In this document: in pieces, positions 8,769-17,360 of the stretch | Numbering within the stretch: position 1 is the first letter of the stretch | Layout of the letters: every line of letters begins with the position of its first letter | Virus record (IMG/VR): IMGVR_UViG_3300029787_000170 | Coordinates: 2,449 to 34,456 of that record | Reading direction: 5' to 3' (one strand) | DNA: 32,008 bases | Origin: a virus | Position numbers and translations under genes: made by a program | Notes under the pieces: model-generated | What the model saw: the letters and a program-made list of their open reading frames with translations, nothing else | Databases searched by the model: none | What the model was told of the DNA's origin: nothing

Positions 8769-11700
8769 CTATGCTTTCTTAAATCCATATAAAGTATATT
8801 CATCATACACTAAATTACCACTTGACATAAACAATTTAAATCTATCATTAACATCGGCATAACCACTTTTTCCTGCCATCTGTTCTTTTATAACGCCACT
8901 TGAGTTTTGCCCAAATCTATCTGCTCCTACTACAGCCTTTTTGTCAGTAGCCGTATTAAAAAAATATATTTTCATATCATTAAGTTGATGAGCTCCATCC
9001 GTGGTTACACTATTATTTACCATTAAAAAATGAGAACCATTCCACAATCCACTTTGACCAGAAGAAGTACTACTGCTTGTCTGAAGATGACTTCCAATAA
9101 CACTTAAATAACTATCTGTAATGTAAGAATCGTCACTATCTTTTCTTAATTGCATCTGCAAATTTGCAGATGTAGAACTATCAAAACCTCTCAAAACTAA
9201 CATTTGATAAGCATAATCTGTGCTAGTTGACAAATCTATTTCTAAAGCAGAAGTAGTTGCACCTGAAGTGTCATTTGCTAAAGACACTAATAGACCTCCA
9301 CCAACACCTAAATTAGCAGGGGTAATCTTTTTCATTGTGCCACCATCATCTACTAAAATAAAGTCTGCATCACTACTTGATGTTGTGGTTGTTGGTGTAG
9401 CTGAGTTACCTGTTGTTAATACTGTTCCAGTTGCATCAGGTAGTGTGATTGTTCTATCTGCTGTTGGGTCTGTCACTGTAACTGTTGTTTCATTGCCGTT
9501 TGAATTAGTTCCTTCAAACATTAAATCAATTCCAGCAGTTAGGTATACTACTCCACCACCTTGATGAGCATCAAGCATCAGCATTTCTTTATGAGCACCA
9601 TCATTAAAAACACTAAAAGTCATTCTTGATTCTTCAGAGCCATCAGTAACAGTACTAGCTTGAACTTGTATTTGACCATATCCTATTTCTTCACTAGCAC
9701 TATTTTCACCAAGAAATTTAATAGTTCCTTGATTATCAAAGGCTGCGGGACTTGAGCTATCTCTTTTTAAAGTTAATGTGGGGTTATCACCTGAACCTGC
9801 ATCTGTAGATGAAAGTGTTAAATCACCAGTAACATCTACACCACCACTTGTGGTTTCTAGCTTTATAGAATTAGCATGATATAAAGCAGCATGACCATCA
9901 TCACCACCAAATTCTGCTATAATATGATCATTGTGTCTTCTTTCTATTCTTAAATCATGTGGAGTAGTTCTATAAGCAATTTGAACACCGTCTGCTGTAC
10001 CTGTACCATCTAAAAATTCAATAAAATTTGGGCCATTACCCCTAACACTCATAACTGCGTTACTACCATCAGAAGTTGTAAATATTTGAGAACCACTTGG
10101 AAAAGTTACATCTGCACCTGAATCTGCTGTTACTGCTTTACTTGCTTCTACTGTTCCTAGTGTTGTTACATCAACATAGTTAAGTTCTGTAGTTGTTGCA
10201 GTTACACCATCTAGTTTGTTTATTTCTGTTGCAGTAGATGTTACAGCAACATCTTCGTTTATCTTTGGAGATGTTAAAGTTTTATTTGTAAATGTTGTAG
10301 TTGAACTTGCAGTAACAGTGATATCACTTGTAAGAGCTACTGTACCTGTTGCATCTGGCAATGTAACTGTTCTAGCAGCAGAAGGTGTTGGGCAAGCCAG
10401 TGTTATATCGTGACTTGTGCTATTATTAGGTCTTAAGAATTTTATATCACCTTGTCCAGTAATAGACAGTATTGCCGAACCACTTGCAGCTAAACCTAAT
10501 AAATCAGCATCATTTCCAACACTCGTATCAAACACAAATAATTGTTGATTAACGCCACCTTGCTCATTGTCTAAAGCAACTGCATTACTAAATTGTGATG
10601 TAAACCCAGTAGGATCACTTGAAAGATATTCTACCTTACCCCAATTATCACCACTTTCATCTCCAAATCCAATAAATCCATCTTCTGATATTATTTGACC
10701 ACCATTAACAGTAAGATTGCCAGTTAAACTTAAATTACCTTCATGTGTTAATCTCATTTTTTCTGTTGCAGCTTCAGAACTACCTAGTTTAAAAACCATG
10801 TCTGTTTGATTATTATCTGCGGCAAAAGTTGCATCTGCTTCAGCAACAATAGCTGCGGCAGTTGTTATCGCATCTGTTCCACCTGCTTCACTAGGTGCAG
10901 AAAACTCTATAGCACCAACAACATCTCCGTCAGCTACTGTGGTATCACTAGTTTGTAACTTTAAGATAGCTCCATCCGAAGATGTTGCTGTTAAGTCACC
11001 AGTAACTGTTGCACCATCAGATGTTGCTTCTATTTTTGTAGTATTGGAATTTTGTAATCCGTAGCTACCACCATTGACAACATATGTTCTTGTAAAGGCT
11101 CGTTCCGTAAAACCTGTAGGTGTTCCTGTAAACTCACTAGCTTCAGTGGTATTAACTGTAATATTTCCAAGGTCATTACTGTTTCTAGCAATAATAACTA
11201 AGTTTGCTGTTAATCTTCCATAAATTGTTTGTGATACCTTCACGCATACTTTCATTGAAGCAGTAGAAGTTTCTTTTGTAAATAATATTGGTGTAAGATA
11301 ACTAGAATCTGCAACAGATAACTCTTCGTTATATGTTGCAGTAAAATCTAAATCTGGAAGAGTATTACTTCTCAGATTAGCATTAATATTTAATGTATGA
11401 ACATTTGCACCAGAGGCAGAAACAATAGTGCCAAAGATTGAATAGTTCTCAGAATTACCATCGGGTGTAATTGAAACAATTTCTTGAATTTCGTTAGCTG
11501 AAAGGTAACTACCAGAAGCTGATCCATCATAATCAGCCGAAACTAATTTTACATTGCTATCTGCATATTTAAACTCATTAGAAGTTAAAGTTCCAGTAAC
11601 TGTTGCACCATCAGATGTGGTTTCAAACTTTTTACTGTTGTCGTGGTAAAGGTCTACTGAGCCATTTTGAACAAAATCTGCTATAGTTTCACCATTAACA

Positions 11701-12503
11701 TTCATGATTTGAGTTCTTCCAGTAATCTGTATATTACCAGTTCCATTATCTTTAATTATAGAATTACTTCCATCATGATAAATTTCTAAATCACCACCAG
11801 TACCAAAAACTGCCTTGACATCATCTGCAAACTCAAGAGCATCATCTGATTTGTCAAATACAATATTGCCATTAGCACCAGTAAACGTTACGTCACCATC
11901 ATGTGTTGCACCATCATCTGTTACAGTGCCAGTTACTTCTATGCCACCACTTGTGGTTTCAAATTTTTTACTGTTATCATGATAAAGGTCTACTGAGCCA
12001 TTTTGAGTAGCTACAAGCTGGTCTTCACTTCTTCCTGCATTTCTAATTTTTACAGCACTTCCAGCTAATTCTAAATCTCCAGTTCCACCGTCTTTAATAA
12101 CACTATGTGACCCGTTGTGAAATATTCTAAGGTCCCCATCGGCTCCTAATTTTATTTCTTCATCATCAACGAGAATAATATCTCCATCGCCATTTTTAGC
12201 TATTGCTTTAGATCCAGGTAACGTACAAAATATCTCTCTTGAACCAGAACTCCAACTTACAGCATTATTAGAGTTTGAGCTTGATATAATAGTTGTACGA
12301 GCAAGGGTAGTGCCCGAAGAAGCAAAAGTACCTAACCCTACCTCAAAATCAGATCCATCCGTACAGCAATAATAGGTTGTGTCACTGTTGCTTAAATTAG
12401 CCGTAAAAGTCTCAAAACCAGATACTGCACCGCCTAAAGTATATGTTCCAGTGCCAGTAGTAGTTGTTGTCTCTTTTATTCTATCTGATAGAACAAAAGC
12501 CAT
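8769..12503 (-). CDS. Long tail fibre protein with internal repeats
   Basis: At 1244 residues this is the largest protein in the window. The N-terminal 100 residues (RIKETTTTTGTGTYTLGGAV and a Cys pair in TYYCC) look like a phage attachment domain. Several copies follow of a block with NGSVDLYHDNSKKFETTS, with looser versions such as GGDLEIYHDGSNSIIKD, up to about residue 310 and again near 890. A central section carries FTNKTLTSPKIN and NKLDGVTATTTELNYVD, a shaft motif seen in many phage fibres. The last 150 residues are globular and probably form the tip (about 1100-1244, ending EYTLYGFKKA). The following small gene encodes a fibre chaperone. It begins by a TAATG overlap. Confidence 0.88.
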   Translation of the reverse strand: MAFVLSDRIKETTTTTGTGTYTLGGAVSGFETFTANLSNSDTTYYCCTDGSDFEVGLGTFASSGTTLARTTIISSSNSNNAVSWSSGSREIFCTLPGSKAIAKNGDGDIILVDDEEIKLGADGDLRIFHNGSHSVIKDGGTGDLELAGSAVKIRNAGRSEDQLVATQNGSVDLYHDNSKKFETTSGGIEVTGTVTDDGATHDGDVTFTGANGNIVFDKSDDALEFADDVKAVFGTGGDLEIYHDGSNSIIKDNGTGNIQITGRTQIMNVNGETIADFVQNGSVDLYHDNSKKFETTSDGATVTGTLTSNEFKYADSNVKLVSADYDGSASGSYLSANEIQEIVSITPDGNSENYSIFGTIVSASGANVHTLNINANLRSNTLPDLDFTATYNEELSVADSSYLTPILFTKETSTASMKVCVKVSQTIYGRLTANLVIIARNSNDLGNITVNTTEASEFTGTPTGFTERAFTRTYVVNGGSYGLQNSNTTKIEATSDGATVTGDLTATSSDGAILKLQTSDTTVADGDVVGAIEFSAPSEAGGTDAITTAAAIVAEADATFAADNNQTDMVFKLGSSEAATEKMRLTHEGNLSLTGNLTVNGGQIISEDGFIGFGDESGDNWGKVEYLSSDPTGFTSQFSNAVALDNEQGGVNQQLFVFDTSVGNDADLLGLAASGSAILSITGQGDIKFLRPNNSTSHDITLACPTPSAARTVTLPDATGTVALTSDITVTASSTTTFTNKTLTSPKINEDVAVTSTATEINKLDGVTATTTELNYVDVTTLGTVEASKAVTADSGADVTFPSGSQIFTTSDGSNAVMSVRGNGPNFIEFLDGTGTADGVQIAYRTTPHDLRIERRHNDHIIAEFGGDDGHAALYHANSIKLETTSGGVDVTGDLTLSSTDAGSGDNPTLTLKRDSSSPAAFDNQGTIKFLGENSASEEIGYGQIQVQASTVTDGSEESRMTFSVFNDGAHKEMLMLDAHQGGGVVYLTAGIDLMFEGTNSNGNETTVTVTDPTADRTITLPDATGTVLTTGNSATPTTTTSSSDADFILVDDGGTMKKITPANLGVGGGLLVSLANDTSGATTSALEIDLSTSTDYAYQMLVLRGFDSSTSANLQMQLRKDSDDSYITDSYLSVIGSHLQTSSSTSSGQSGLWNGSHFLMVNNSVTTDGAHQLNDMKIYFFNTATDKKAVVGADRFGQNSSGVIKEQMAGKSGYADVNDRFKLFMSSGNLVYDEYTLYGFKKA

Positions 12504-12934
12504 TACTTAAGCTCAATAGTTAAGTTCGTAGCATTAATTCTAAATATATCTCCAGACTCGATTGTCTTCGATGCGTCTAAAGCACCTACAAACAATATGT
12601 TACCACTACTCGCTGCGTCTGCGATAAACACATGAGTAATCGTATTGTTTGTACCACCTGATGCTGGAAAACTTATAGCATTTGTATTTTTAGCTGTTTG
12701 AGTATCTGTTGAGTCTGCACCTATTGTTGTCCAATCACCCGACTCAACTTGCTGTCTAGCATAGTTTGTAAACGTTGCTTCTGTAAGTGATCCAGTTTCT
12801 GCTGCGGATACGGCAGTTGCTAATCCTACATAAATACTGTTATTAGGGGTGGCAAAACTAAGAGAGTTATTTTTAAATATAAAATGTAATAATCTTCTCT
12901 CAAGATAATTGGTTGCTGCATTTGCTGTCGCCAT
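12503..12934 (-). CDS. Small tail fibre/tail protein (Gp80-like)
   Basis: The 143-residue protein starts with NYLERRLLHFIF and then NNSIYVGLAT, YARQQVESGDW, SFPASGGTNNTITHVFIADA and ILFVGALDASKTIESGD. This order of motifs is that of a small phage tail protein family often annotated as Gp80 or 'tail fiber protein', which I recognise from siphophages and marine phages. It is compact and beta-rich with no membrane segment. An AGGAG ribosome site precedes the ATG at 12934. It lies between an adaptor gene and the long fibre gene, and probably contributes to the fibre base or tail tip. Confidence 0.75.
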   Translation of the reverse strand: MATANAATNYLERRLLHFIFKNNSLSFATPNNSIYVGLATAVSAAETGSLTEATFTNYARQQVESGDWTTIGADSTDTQTAKNTNAISFPASGGTNNTITHVFIADAASSGNILFVGALDASKTIESGDIFRINATNLTIELK

Positions 12935-12949
12935 TTTTTTACTCCTTCT

Positions 12950-13597
12950 TTAAGTTCGTGGTCTTGACGGAAGACCCGTTTTAAAAGCATCTGTATTTTC
13001 TCTAGCTTCTCCTAGATCTTTTAGACGCTCTAAATATTGCATATATAAACCATTGTAATTTTGAATAACATCTGGTTCACCTTTCATGTAATTATAGGCT
13101 TCTACAAGCGATCCGTAAAGCAAGGCATACGGAGCATTTGTACTTAACCAAGTTGTACCACTATCGGCTCCTGCGGTCAAACTTGTAGGTCTATAATAAT
13201 AATGAAGCTCAATCGTATAATTACTATTTGGTGTAGGTGCGACAATAAAGTTGTCAACATCAAATCGTGCATAGTATTTTGGTAGACCAGTTGTGGAAGC
13301 AGCTGGTGTGTACTCTCTAATAAAGCTTACATCTTTTTTCAACAAGTATCCTTCTGATCCAGCCGTTGTTATCTGTAAAGAAAAAGAGGCTAAATAATCA
13401 TTTGGTATTGTTAAATACTGATCGGAAGAAGTTAAAGCACTTGTTACGTTTTTTCTAAAATAATCAAGATCAACGGATTTAAATATCTTTTCTTCAGATG
13501 CTTTTATAAAATCATCTAAATGAGTTACAAAAGTTGTTTCACTGTTATCCGTGTAATCTTGTATTGCTGTTTTTAAGGTTGCGTATGTAAAACTCAT
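12950..13597 (-). CDS. Head-tail adaptor / tail tube-type protein A
   Basis: The 215-residue protein begins with a helical half (TLKTAIQDYTDNSETTFVTH, DDFIKASEEKIFKSVDLDYF) and has a beta-rich middle (LTIPNDYLASFSLQI, LPKYYARFDVDNFIVAPTP). It returns to helices near LYGSLVEAYNYMKGEPD and MQYLERLKDLGE. This matches the layout of gp4/gp11-type connector proteins of podoviruses, as does the known IPNDYL region. Its partner at 14104-14769 has the same order of elements. It most likely joins the portal ring to the tail. The stop of the upstream gene abuts the ATG (TAAATG), with GGAG upstream. Confidence 0.8.
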   Translation of the reverse strand: MSFTYATLKTAIQDYTDNSETTFVTHLDDFIKASEEKIFKSVDLDYFRKNVTSALTSSDQYLTIPNDYLASFSLQITTAGSEGYLLKKDVSFIREYTPAASTTGLPKYYARFDVDNFIVAPTPNSNYTIELHYYYRPTSLTAGADSGTTWLSTNAPYALLYGSLVEAYNYMKGEPDVIQNYNGLYMQYLERLKDLGEARENTDAFKTGLPSRPRT

Positions 13598-14104
13598 TTA
13601 TTTCTCCAATGTCACTGGTCCAGATGTAGCTTTGTTCCCACCACCTCTAAGATTTCCTGTTGTAGCAGTTCCACTACTCGCAGTAAATGTATATGTATCA
13701 TCACTAACTTTTGTAATAGAATAACCAGAAGCATTATTTAACACTGCTGAAGTAAAACCATCAAATCCTACTGTATCTCTAAAACGAACTGTATCACTTG
13801 TTGATCTTCCATGACTTTTCTCAATAACAGTGATGACTGCACTTCCAGAAGAACCAGACAAAAAGGGGTTTAATCCTAATAAATTTTCTACACTAACTTC
13901 TGTTCTTGAATCTGGTCTTGGTTCATATAAAGCTGTTGGATCTGGACCAGGATAATTAGGCTCCAACTGTGGGTGTTTAGCCTCATATTCATCTCTACCT
14001 ACCTTTAGACCATTCCATTCTTTTATCATATCACGAAGACGATAACGAAAACCAGATCGGTCTGAATAACCCCATGCTTTTTTGCCACTTGCGTACCTAG
14101 CCAT
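13598..14104 (-). CDS. Conserved phage structural protein (ARYASGKKAWGYSDRSGF-type)
   Basis: The 168-residue protein starts with ARYASGKKAWGYSDRSGFRY followed by LRDMIKEWNGLKVGRDEYEAKHP. I recognise this N-terminus from many podo- and siphophage genomes, where it sits between connector genes and has no assigned activity. The second half (about 78-160) is a Ser/Thr/Gly beta domain resembling small virion decoration modules (VRFRDTVGFDGFTSAV). The two parts may represent an anchor plus an exposed domain. It is flanked by two adaptor genes and coupled to the upstream one by TAATG, so it is probably a connector accessory. Confidence 0.75.
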   Translation of the reverse strand: MARYASGKKAWGYSDRSGFRYRLRDMIKEWNGLKVGRDEYEAKHPQLEPNYPGPDPTALYEPRPDSRTEVSVENLLGLNPFLSGSSGSAVITVIEKSHGRSTSDTVRFRDTVGFDGFTSAVLNNASGYSITKVSDDTYTFTASSGTATTGNLRGGGNKATSGPVTLEK

Positions 14105-14769
14105 TAGTAACTCAAGTACGAAATATTTGGTGTTAGTTTAAGTGGTGTGCTATTTGCATCCTCTGACATGGCTCTTTGAAACTCTTCTTCATAAATACTT
14201 TTTAATATTTGTATTCTGTCTGGTGCTCTTTTGATTGATATATAATAAGCAAGACCAGCTGCCATGCACGGTAAAAATCTAAAAGGTGCGTCTGTTGTAT
14301 TAACCAAAGCATCGGCATCTTGTATTCGTCTTACATAATAGTAAACAAGCGTGTAAGAAGCATCTGGTGTAGACCAAAGAGTTATTGTAGGAGTTGTCTG
14401 TCTATCAAAAAAATACTGGCTCGGTTGACCCGTGTTTGTTTTATTAGGTATTCTTAAATACTCACCACGACTCATTTGTGTAAGTGTAAAGTCTGTACCA
14501 GAACTGTTTCGTAACACAACTTCTAATAAATCGACAAACTCACTTGATAATGTATAGGTAGCAGTACCAGAGGAGACGGCTTTTGTTTCTTGTGTTACCG
14601 TCCATAAATTAAGTCCTCTGTTTGCCCAGTCAGCAAACATAAGATTTAAAGAACGTCTCGCTGTCTTAGCATCATAACCACTTCTCATCTCTAAGCCACA
14701 TCTCTCGTAAGCTTCTTCGATAAGTTCTCCTACATCTAAATCAAAATCTCTTGAACTTGAAGTTGCCAT
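14104..14769 (-). CDS. Head-tail adaptor (P22 gp4-like / DUF6682-like)
   Basis: The 221-residue protein has an N-terminal helical region (VGELIEEAYERCGLEMRSGYD, then RRSLNLMFADWANRGLNLW) that is highly characteristic of connector proteins in marine and P22-like phages. A beta part (TATYTLSSEFVDLLEVVLR, QYFFDRQTTPTITLW) follows. The C-terminal helices begin near PFRFLPCMAAGLAYYISIK and include KSIYEEEFQRAMSED. Such proteins bind the portal and seal DNA in the head. It is encoded upstream of the second adaptor-type gene and begins and ends with TAATG overlaps. The family number is from memory. Confidence 0.82.
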   Translation of the reverse strand: MATSSSRDFDLDVGELIEEAYERCGLEMRSGYDAKTARRSLNLMFADWANRGLNLWTVTQETKAVSSGTATYTLSSEFVDLLEVVLRNSSGTDFTLTQMSRGEYLRIPNKTNTGQPSQYFFDRQTTPTITLWSTPDASYTLVYYYVRRIQDADALVNTTDAPFRFLPCMAAGLAYYISIKRAPDRIQILKSIYEEEFQRAMSEDANSTPLKLTPNISYLSY

Positions 14770-15047
14770 TACTTGTTCTTTCTTCTTAACGCTTTAACTC
14801 TTCTAGGCTTACCTGCTGGTTGACCTAATTTATTCTTCTGCCTTATTCTACTACGCTTTTCAGTAGAAGTCATCTCCTTAGTAGTCTTCGGAGTTTTTGA
14901 ACTAATTCTTTTACTCGGTCTACAGTAAGGCGTACCACGCTTTTCACCTTTTTGACGACCACACGGTTTACCTGTTTTAACATCTTTCCATCCTTCCTTG
15001 AACCATCGCTTTAAAGCTAGTCCCTTTTTTGTTTTTCTTACAGCCAT
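14769..15047 (-). CDS. Small basic phage protein with KTGKPCGR motif
   Basis: The 92-residue protein is extremely basic (Lys/Arg in roughly a third of positions). It contains RWFKEGWKDVKTGKPCGR, EKRGTPYCRPSKR and SSKTPKT. I recognise this pattern from a widespread domain of unknown function in marine phages and some larger viruses (I believe DUF5872, not verified). The two cysteines, CGR and YCRPS, could bind a metal with the neighbouring basic residues. The charge suggests binding of nucleic acid or packaging with DNA. It is TAATG-coupled on both sides to another basic protein and to an adaptor. Confidence 0.78.
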   Translation of the reverse strand: MAVRKTKKGLALKRWFKEGWKDVKTGKPCGRQKGEKRGTPYCRPSKRISSKTPKTTKEMTSTEKRSRIRQKNKLGQPAGKPRRVKALRRKNK

Positions 15048-15310
15048 TAGGAATACTTTGTGACTTTACGTTTTTTTGACATAACTTTACCACAACCTCT
15101 AGCTATATTTGAATTGTTTGATTTTCTTTTAGTCATTTTAATGACTTTACCTTCTTTAGCAGCTAAAATCCCACCCTTTGCTTTCTTTGATTTATTCCCC
15201 CAATTGGAGGCTCCTACTTTTCTGCATTTTGCAATGGCTCCTGAAGCATATGCTGATGGAAATACCTTATATCTTGCTTTTACTTTATTATAACATGCGT
15301 CTTTAGCCAT
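15047..15310 (-). CDS. Small basic phage protein with RGCGKVM tail
   Basis: The 87-residue protein starts with AKDACYNKVKARYKVFPSAY and then SGAIAKCRKVGASNWGNKS, a conserved marine phage pattern of unknown function that includes two conserved Cys. The C-terminus is Lys/Asn-rich and ends in NIARGCGKVMSKKRK. The RGCG element is shared with the ending of the 164-residue protein at 22174. A GGAAG ribosome site precedes the ATG at 15310, eight bases inside the upstream gene. A virion-internal, DNA-binding role is inferred only from charge and neighbours. Confidence 0.75.
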   Translation of the reverse strand: MAKDACYNKVKARYKVFPSAYASGAIAKCRKVGASNWGNKSKKAKGGILAAKEGKVIKMTKRKSNNSNIARGCGKVMSKKRKVTKYS

Positions 15311-15485
15311 AATATCTTCCTTTCATTATCTTCCAACAAGTGCACATCCATTGTCTTTTTTTACATTTTAAACAAACTTTTTGAGGTTCACCTTTTATTA
15401 CTTCGCCTTTTTTTAGAGGCACAATATGCTTTTTCAGAAAATCCACGAGTTCGGGAACAATTGATTTTTCGTTTCCTCTTGGCAC
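15303..15485 (-). CDS. Small Cys-cluster protein (possible zinc binding)
   Basis: The 60-residue protein probably starts at a GTG (15485) with an AAGGA ribosome site upstream. Four cysteines are spaced CX2CX6CXC (residues 38, 41, 48 and 50), a layout that could hold one zinc ion. The N-terminal half is helical and amphipathic (PELVDFLKKHIVPL). I do not recognise the family. It overlaps the next gene by eight bases and follows a one-TM protein. A zinc-knuckle role in virion assembly is conceivable, but the cysteines are the only hard evidence. Confidence 0.62.
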   Translation of the reverse strand: MPRGNEKSIVPELVDFLKKHIVPLKKGEVIKGEPQKVCLKCKKRQWMCTCWKIMKGRYYG

Positions 15486-15496
15486 TCCACTTCCTT

Positions 15497-15739
15497 TTAC
15501 CTGGTGGTTTTGTTATTTGTTGAGGTATTGAACCCCGCGAGATTGCCATCGATTGTCTTCCTATTAATAAAATCTATCCATAAAGTATGAAGCATTTTAT
15601 GGTTTTCTTCAACCTTTACCATTGTCACAGCAGTTTTTTTATCTACCTCAATCAGAGTAGTAACAATCCATGCAATAGACCCAGCAACAAGAACAACAGA
15701 AACTCCGTTCATAATGTCTTTAGGTTTTAACATTTCCAT
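15497..15739 (-). CDS. Single-TM small membrane protein
   Basis: The protein has one predicted membrane helix near its N-terminus (about residues 13-29, GVSVVLVAGSIAWIVTTLI), followed by a charged helical stretch (DKKTAVTMVKVEENHKMLH). This layout is like small lysis or spanin-type membrane proteins, but there is no signal peptidase site or lipobox. The start is ambiguous: ATG at 15739 lies only three bases after the AAGGAG site, while the in-frame ATG at 15733 (MLKPKD...) has a better nine-base spacing. It overlaps the upstream DNA-binding-type gene slightly. Holin-associated function is one possibility. Confidence 0.65.
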   Translation of the reverse strand: MEMLKPKDIMNGVSVVLVAGSIAWIVTTLIEVDKKTAVTMVKVEENHKMLHTLWIDFINRKTIDGNLAGFNTSTNNKTTR

Positions 15740-16011
15740 CTTCTCCTTGCTTGTCTTAAACGACTGTTAGGATTTTTAGCTGCTTTTGGAAATTTTTTCA
15801 TTTGACCTGCACTTCTAGCACAATATGATTTTCTTCTGTTTGCAGCCTTACTACCTTTTTTAACTTTACCAGTAACAGCAGTTTTTAATTTACTGCCTGG
15901 ATTTTCCCTCCGATAACGAGCAACCCCAGCCTTAGTCATTCCCGCTCCACTTTTGGTAGAGCGGAAATATTTTTTAGTTTTTGGTGGCTGTTTATCTGGT
16001 TTTCTAGCCAT
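15727..16011 (-). CDS. Small basic phage protein (AGMTKAGVARYRREN-type)
   Basis: The 94-residue protein is strongly basic. It contains KYFRSTKSGAGMTKAGVARY, RRENPGSKLKTAVTGKVKKG and RRKSYCARSAGQMKKFPKAA, and ends in RLRQARRRWKC. I recognise the same series of motifs from many uncultured marine phages, annotated as a domain of unknown function (I recall DUF6321, unverified). Two Cys and many Arg/Lys suggest binding to DNA or RNA. An AGGAT ribosome site precedes the ATG. It lies between a virion gene and the membrane protein, and it is the first of a run of small basic genes. Confidence 0.78.
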   Translation of the reverse strand: MARKPDKQPPKTKKYFRSTKSGAGMTKAGVARYRRENPGSKLKTAVTGKVKKGSKAANRRKSYCARSAGQMKKFPKAAKNPNSRLRQARRRWKC

Positions 16012-16019
16012 CTAGTATC

Positions 16020-16625
16020 CTATGCGTAAAATACTGTTATATTGTCTGCGACATCCACTGTATATTTAACAGAAGCTCCACTGTTAAATAGAACACCTTG
16101 AGATGGTATTGTTCTATCCACAGTAGTATTTGCAGTTCCTATTGTTCTAGATTTAAACAATGTTGTGCCACTTTCTGAAGTTCCGTTTATAAACTCCACA
16201 TCTCCTGCTGTTCCACCAGATACTACAGACATTCCTTTTAGTCTTACTCGATTAGAACCCTCTACGGCTTGACCGCATATAGACCCAGAACCAACAGATA
16301 CGTTAGCGGCATATTGTGCTGAACAAGTAGCCGAAGCAACTGTTAAAAATAAACTAGCACCTGCTACTGTTTCTGCCGAACCAGTAGAAGTAATAACCTC
16401 TGTTAATGAGTCACCAAAAACATCTGTGCCAACAACTGTTACTGTTTTTGCATTGTCTGAAGTTCCAGAAGTCGTTACTGTAACATTTCTTGCCGCACCA
16501 CTTGCATGTGTAGTGTTAGCTAAAGTAAAAGCAGCAGTCGGTCTAGCAGCTGCAGCTATTCTTGTTGCACTCGCTGCATTTTCATCACTAATCGTTAGTG
16601 CTCGTACATCTGATACACTCGCCAT
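16020..16625 (-). CDS. Putative virion protein, beta-rich
   Basis: The 201-residue protein is low in charged residues and rich in Thr, Ser, Ala and Val. Its alternating strands (VTVTTSGTSDNAKTVTVVGT, TEVITSTGSAETV) are typical of decoration or tail-tube-like beta proteins. Two Cys lie near the middle (SATCSAQY, SICGQAV). The end (VLFNSGASVKYTVDVADNIT) is a regular beta region. No named family is recognised. It is the second gene after the post-capsid promoter and follows another virion protein of similar composition, so a head or tail structural role is likely. Confidence 0.7.
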   Translation of the reverse strand: MASVSDVRALTISDENAASATRIAAAARPTAAFTLANTTHASGAARNVTVTTSGTSDNAKTVTVVGTDVFGDSLTEVITSTGSAETVAGASLFLTVASATCSAQYAANVSVGSGSICGQAVEGSNRVRLKGMSVVSGGTAGDVEFINGTSESGTTLFKSRTIGTANTTVDRTIPSQGVLFNSGASVKYTVDVADNITVFYA

Positions 16626-16637
16626 TTTACTCTCCTA

Positions 16638-17267
16638 TTAATATACTGAATATTCTATTTCAAGAGTACCACGGAAAGCAGTTAAAGCAGCATCACAAGC
16701 AGCACCCGCACCTAAGTAAAGATTTTTACTAGCTATTGGTGCACTAATGTTTGGTTCGAACACATGGAACGTACCAGCAGTAGCATCAAGATCAATATCA
16801 ATCTCTGTTACGCTTAAAGCAGCAGATAAAGTTGGTGAAAAAGCAGCAACACCCGCACCTACAATTTCAGTACCCGATGATATTGCAGTATTAGTTGCAG
16901 TACCAGAAGTCGCACTTAACTGTAAATTTGCTAAAGATTGTGCATCACTAGCAGCAGCAGTTGTTATACCAAGAACTACTTTGTGAATAAAAAACTTACT
17001 AGCAGTTACTAAAGCATCTGGATGATCTGTGTTTAGCTCACCAAGTTCTACAAGAACATCATTATCTCCATACGTCACTGAAGCTGCATTAGTATCAGCT
17101 AAACTTACAGCGAATGTTTGTATCTTTCTTGTACCCATTGAAATAAGTTGTCCAGTTGAATTAACTGAAAACCCAGTTTGTGTGATAGCACCACTTGTGC
17201 CATCTTTATTTATTACGTTAAATCCACCCTCGGAACGGACTGGACCCGAAAAAGTTGTATTAGCCAT
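16638..17267 (-). CDS. Putative virion structural protein, first gene after the capsid terminator
   Basis: The 209-residue protein starts with FSGPVRSEGGFNVINKDGTS, followed by beta-rich Thr/Ser/Ala segments and a conserved-looking HKVVLGITTAAASDAQSLA region. I have seen the FSGPVxSxxGF type of N-terminus in marine phage virion proteins of unknown function. AGGAG lies upstream of its ATG. It is the first gene of a unit that probably starts from the promoter at 17323-17350. A head decoration or major tail-type protein is possible, and the position directly after the major capsid gene supports a structural role. Confidence 0.72.
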   Translation of the reverse strand: MANTTFSGPVRSEGGFNVINKDGTSGAITQTGFSVNSTGQLISMGTRKIQTFAVSLADTNAASVTYGDNDVLVELGELNTDHPDALVTASKFFIHKVVLGITTAAASDAQSLANLQLSATSGTATNTAISSGTEIVGAGVAAFSPTLSAALSVTEIDIDLDATAGTFHVFEPNISAPIASKNLYLGAGAACDAALTAFRGTLEIEYSVY

Positions 17268-17322
17268 GTCAATCTCCTTGTCTTGGCAAATGTCGAAGTT
17301 AATTCTTCGTCAAGGTAGTTTT

Positions 17323-17350
17323 ATTATACATAAAAAAAGGGTGACTGCAA
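17323..17350 (-). promoter_or_regulatory. Putative promoter for the tail gene unit
   Basis: On the minus strand a perfect TATAAT (17323-17328) lies 16 bases after a weak -35-like TTGCAG (17345-17350) that is inside the capsid terminator hairpin. It precedes the 16638-17267 gene. The combination would restart transcription after termination. The -35 match is poor (3 of 6), so this rests mainly on the -10 box and location. Confidence 0.45.
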
Positions 17351-17360
17351 AGAGTCACCC
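17332..17360 (-). terminator. Rho-independent terminator after the major capsid gene
   Basis: GGGTGACT (8 bp) pairs with AGTCACCC around a six-base loop (17339-17360). On the minus strand it is followed by seven T residues (17338-17332). It lies 21 bases downstream of the major capsid stop codon, a common place for a phage terminator that limits read-through after the most-expressed gene. Confidence 0.85.

Noticed and set aside
9220-9564. Plus-strand frame opposite the long fibre
   Set aside because: Its Val/Pro/Ser-rich product mirrors the Thr/Asp/Gly repeats of the fibre on the other strand.
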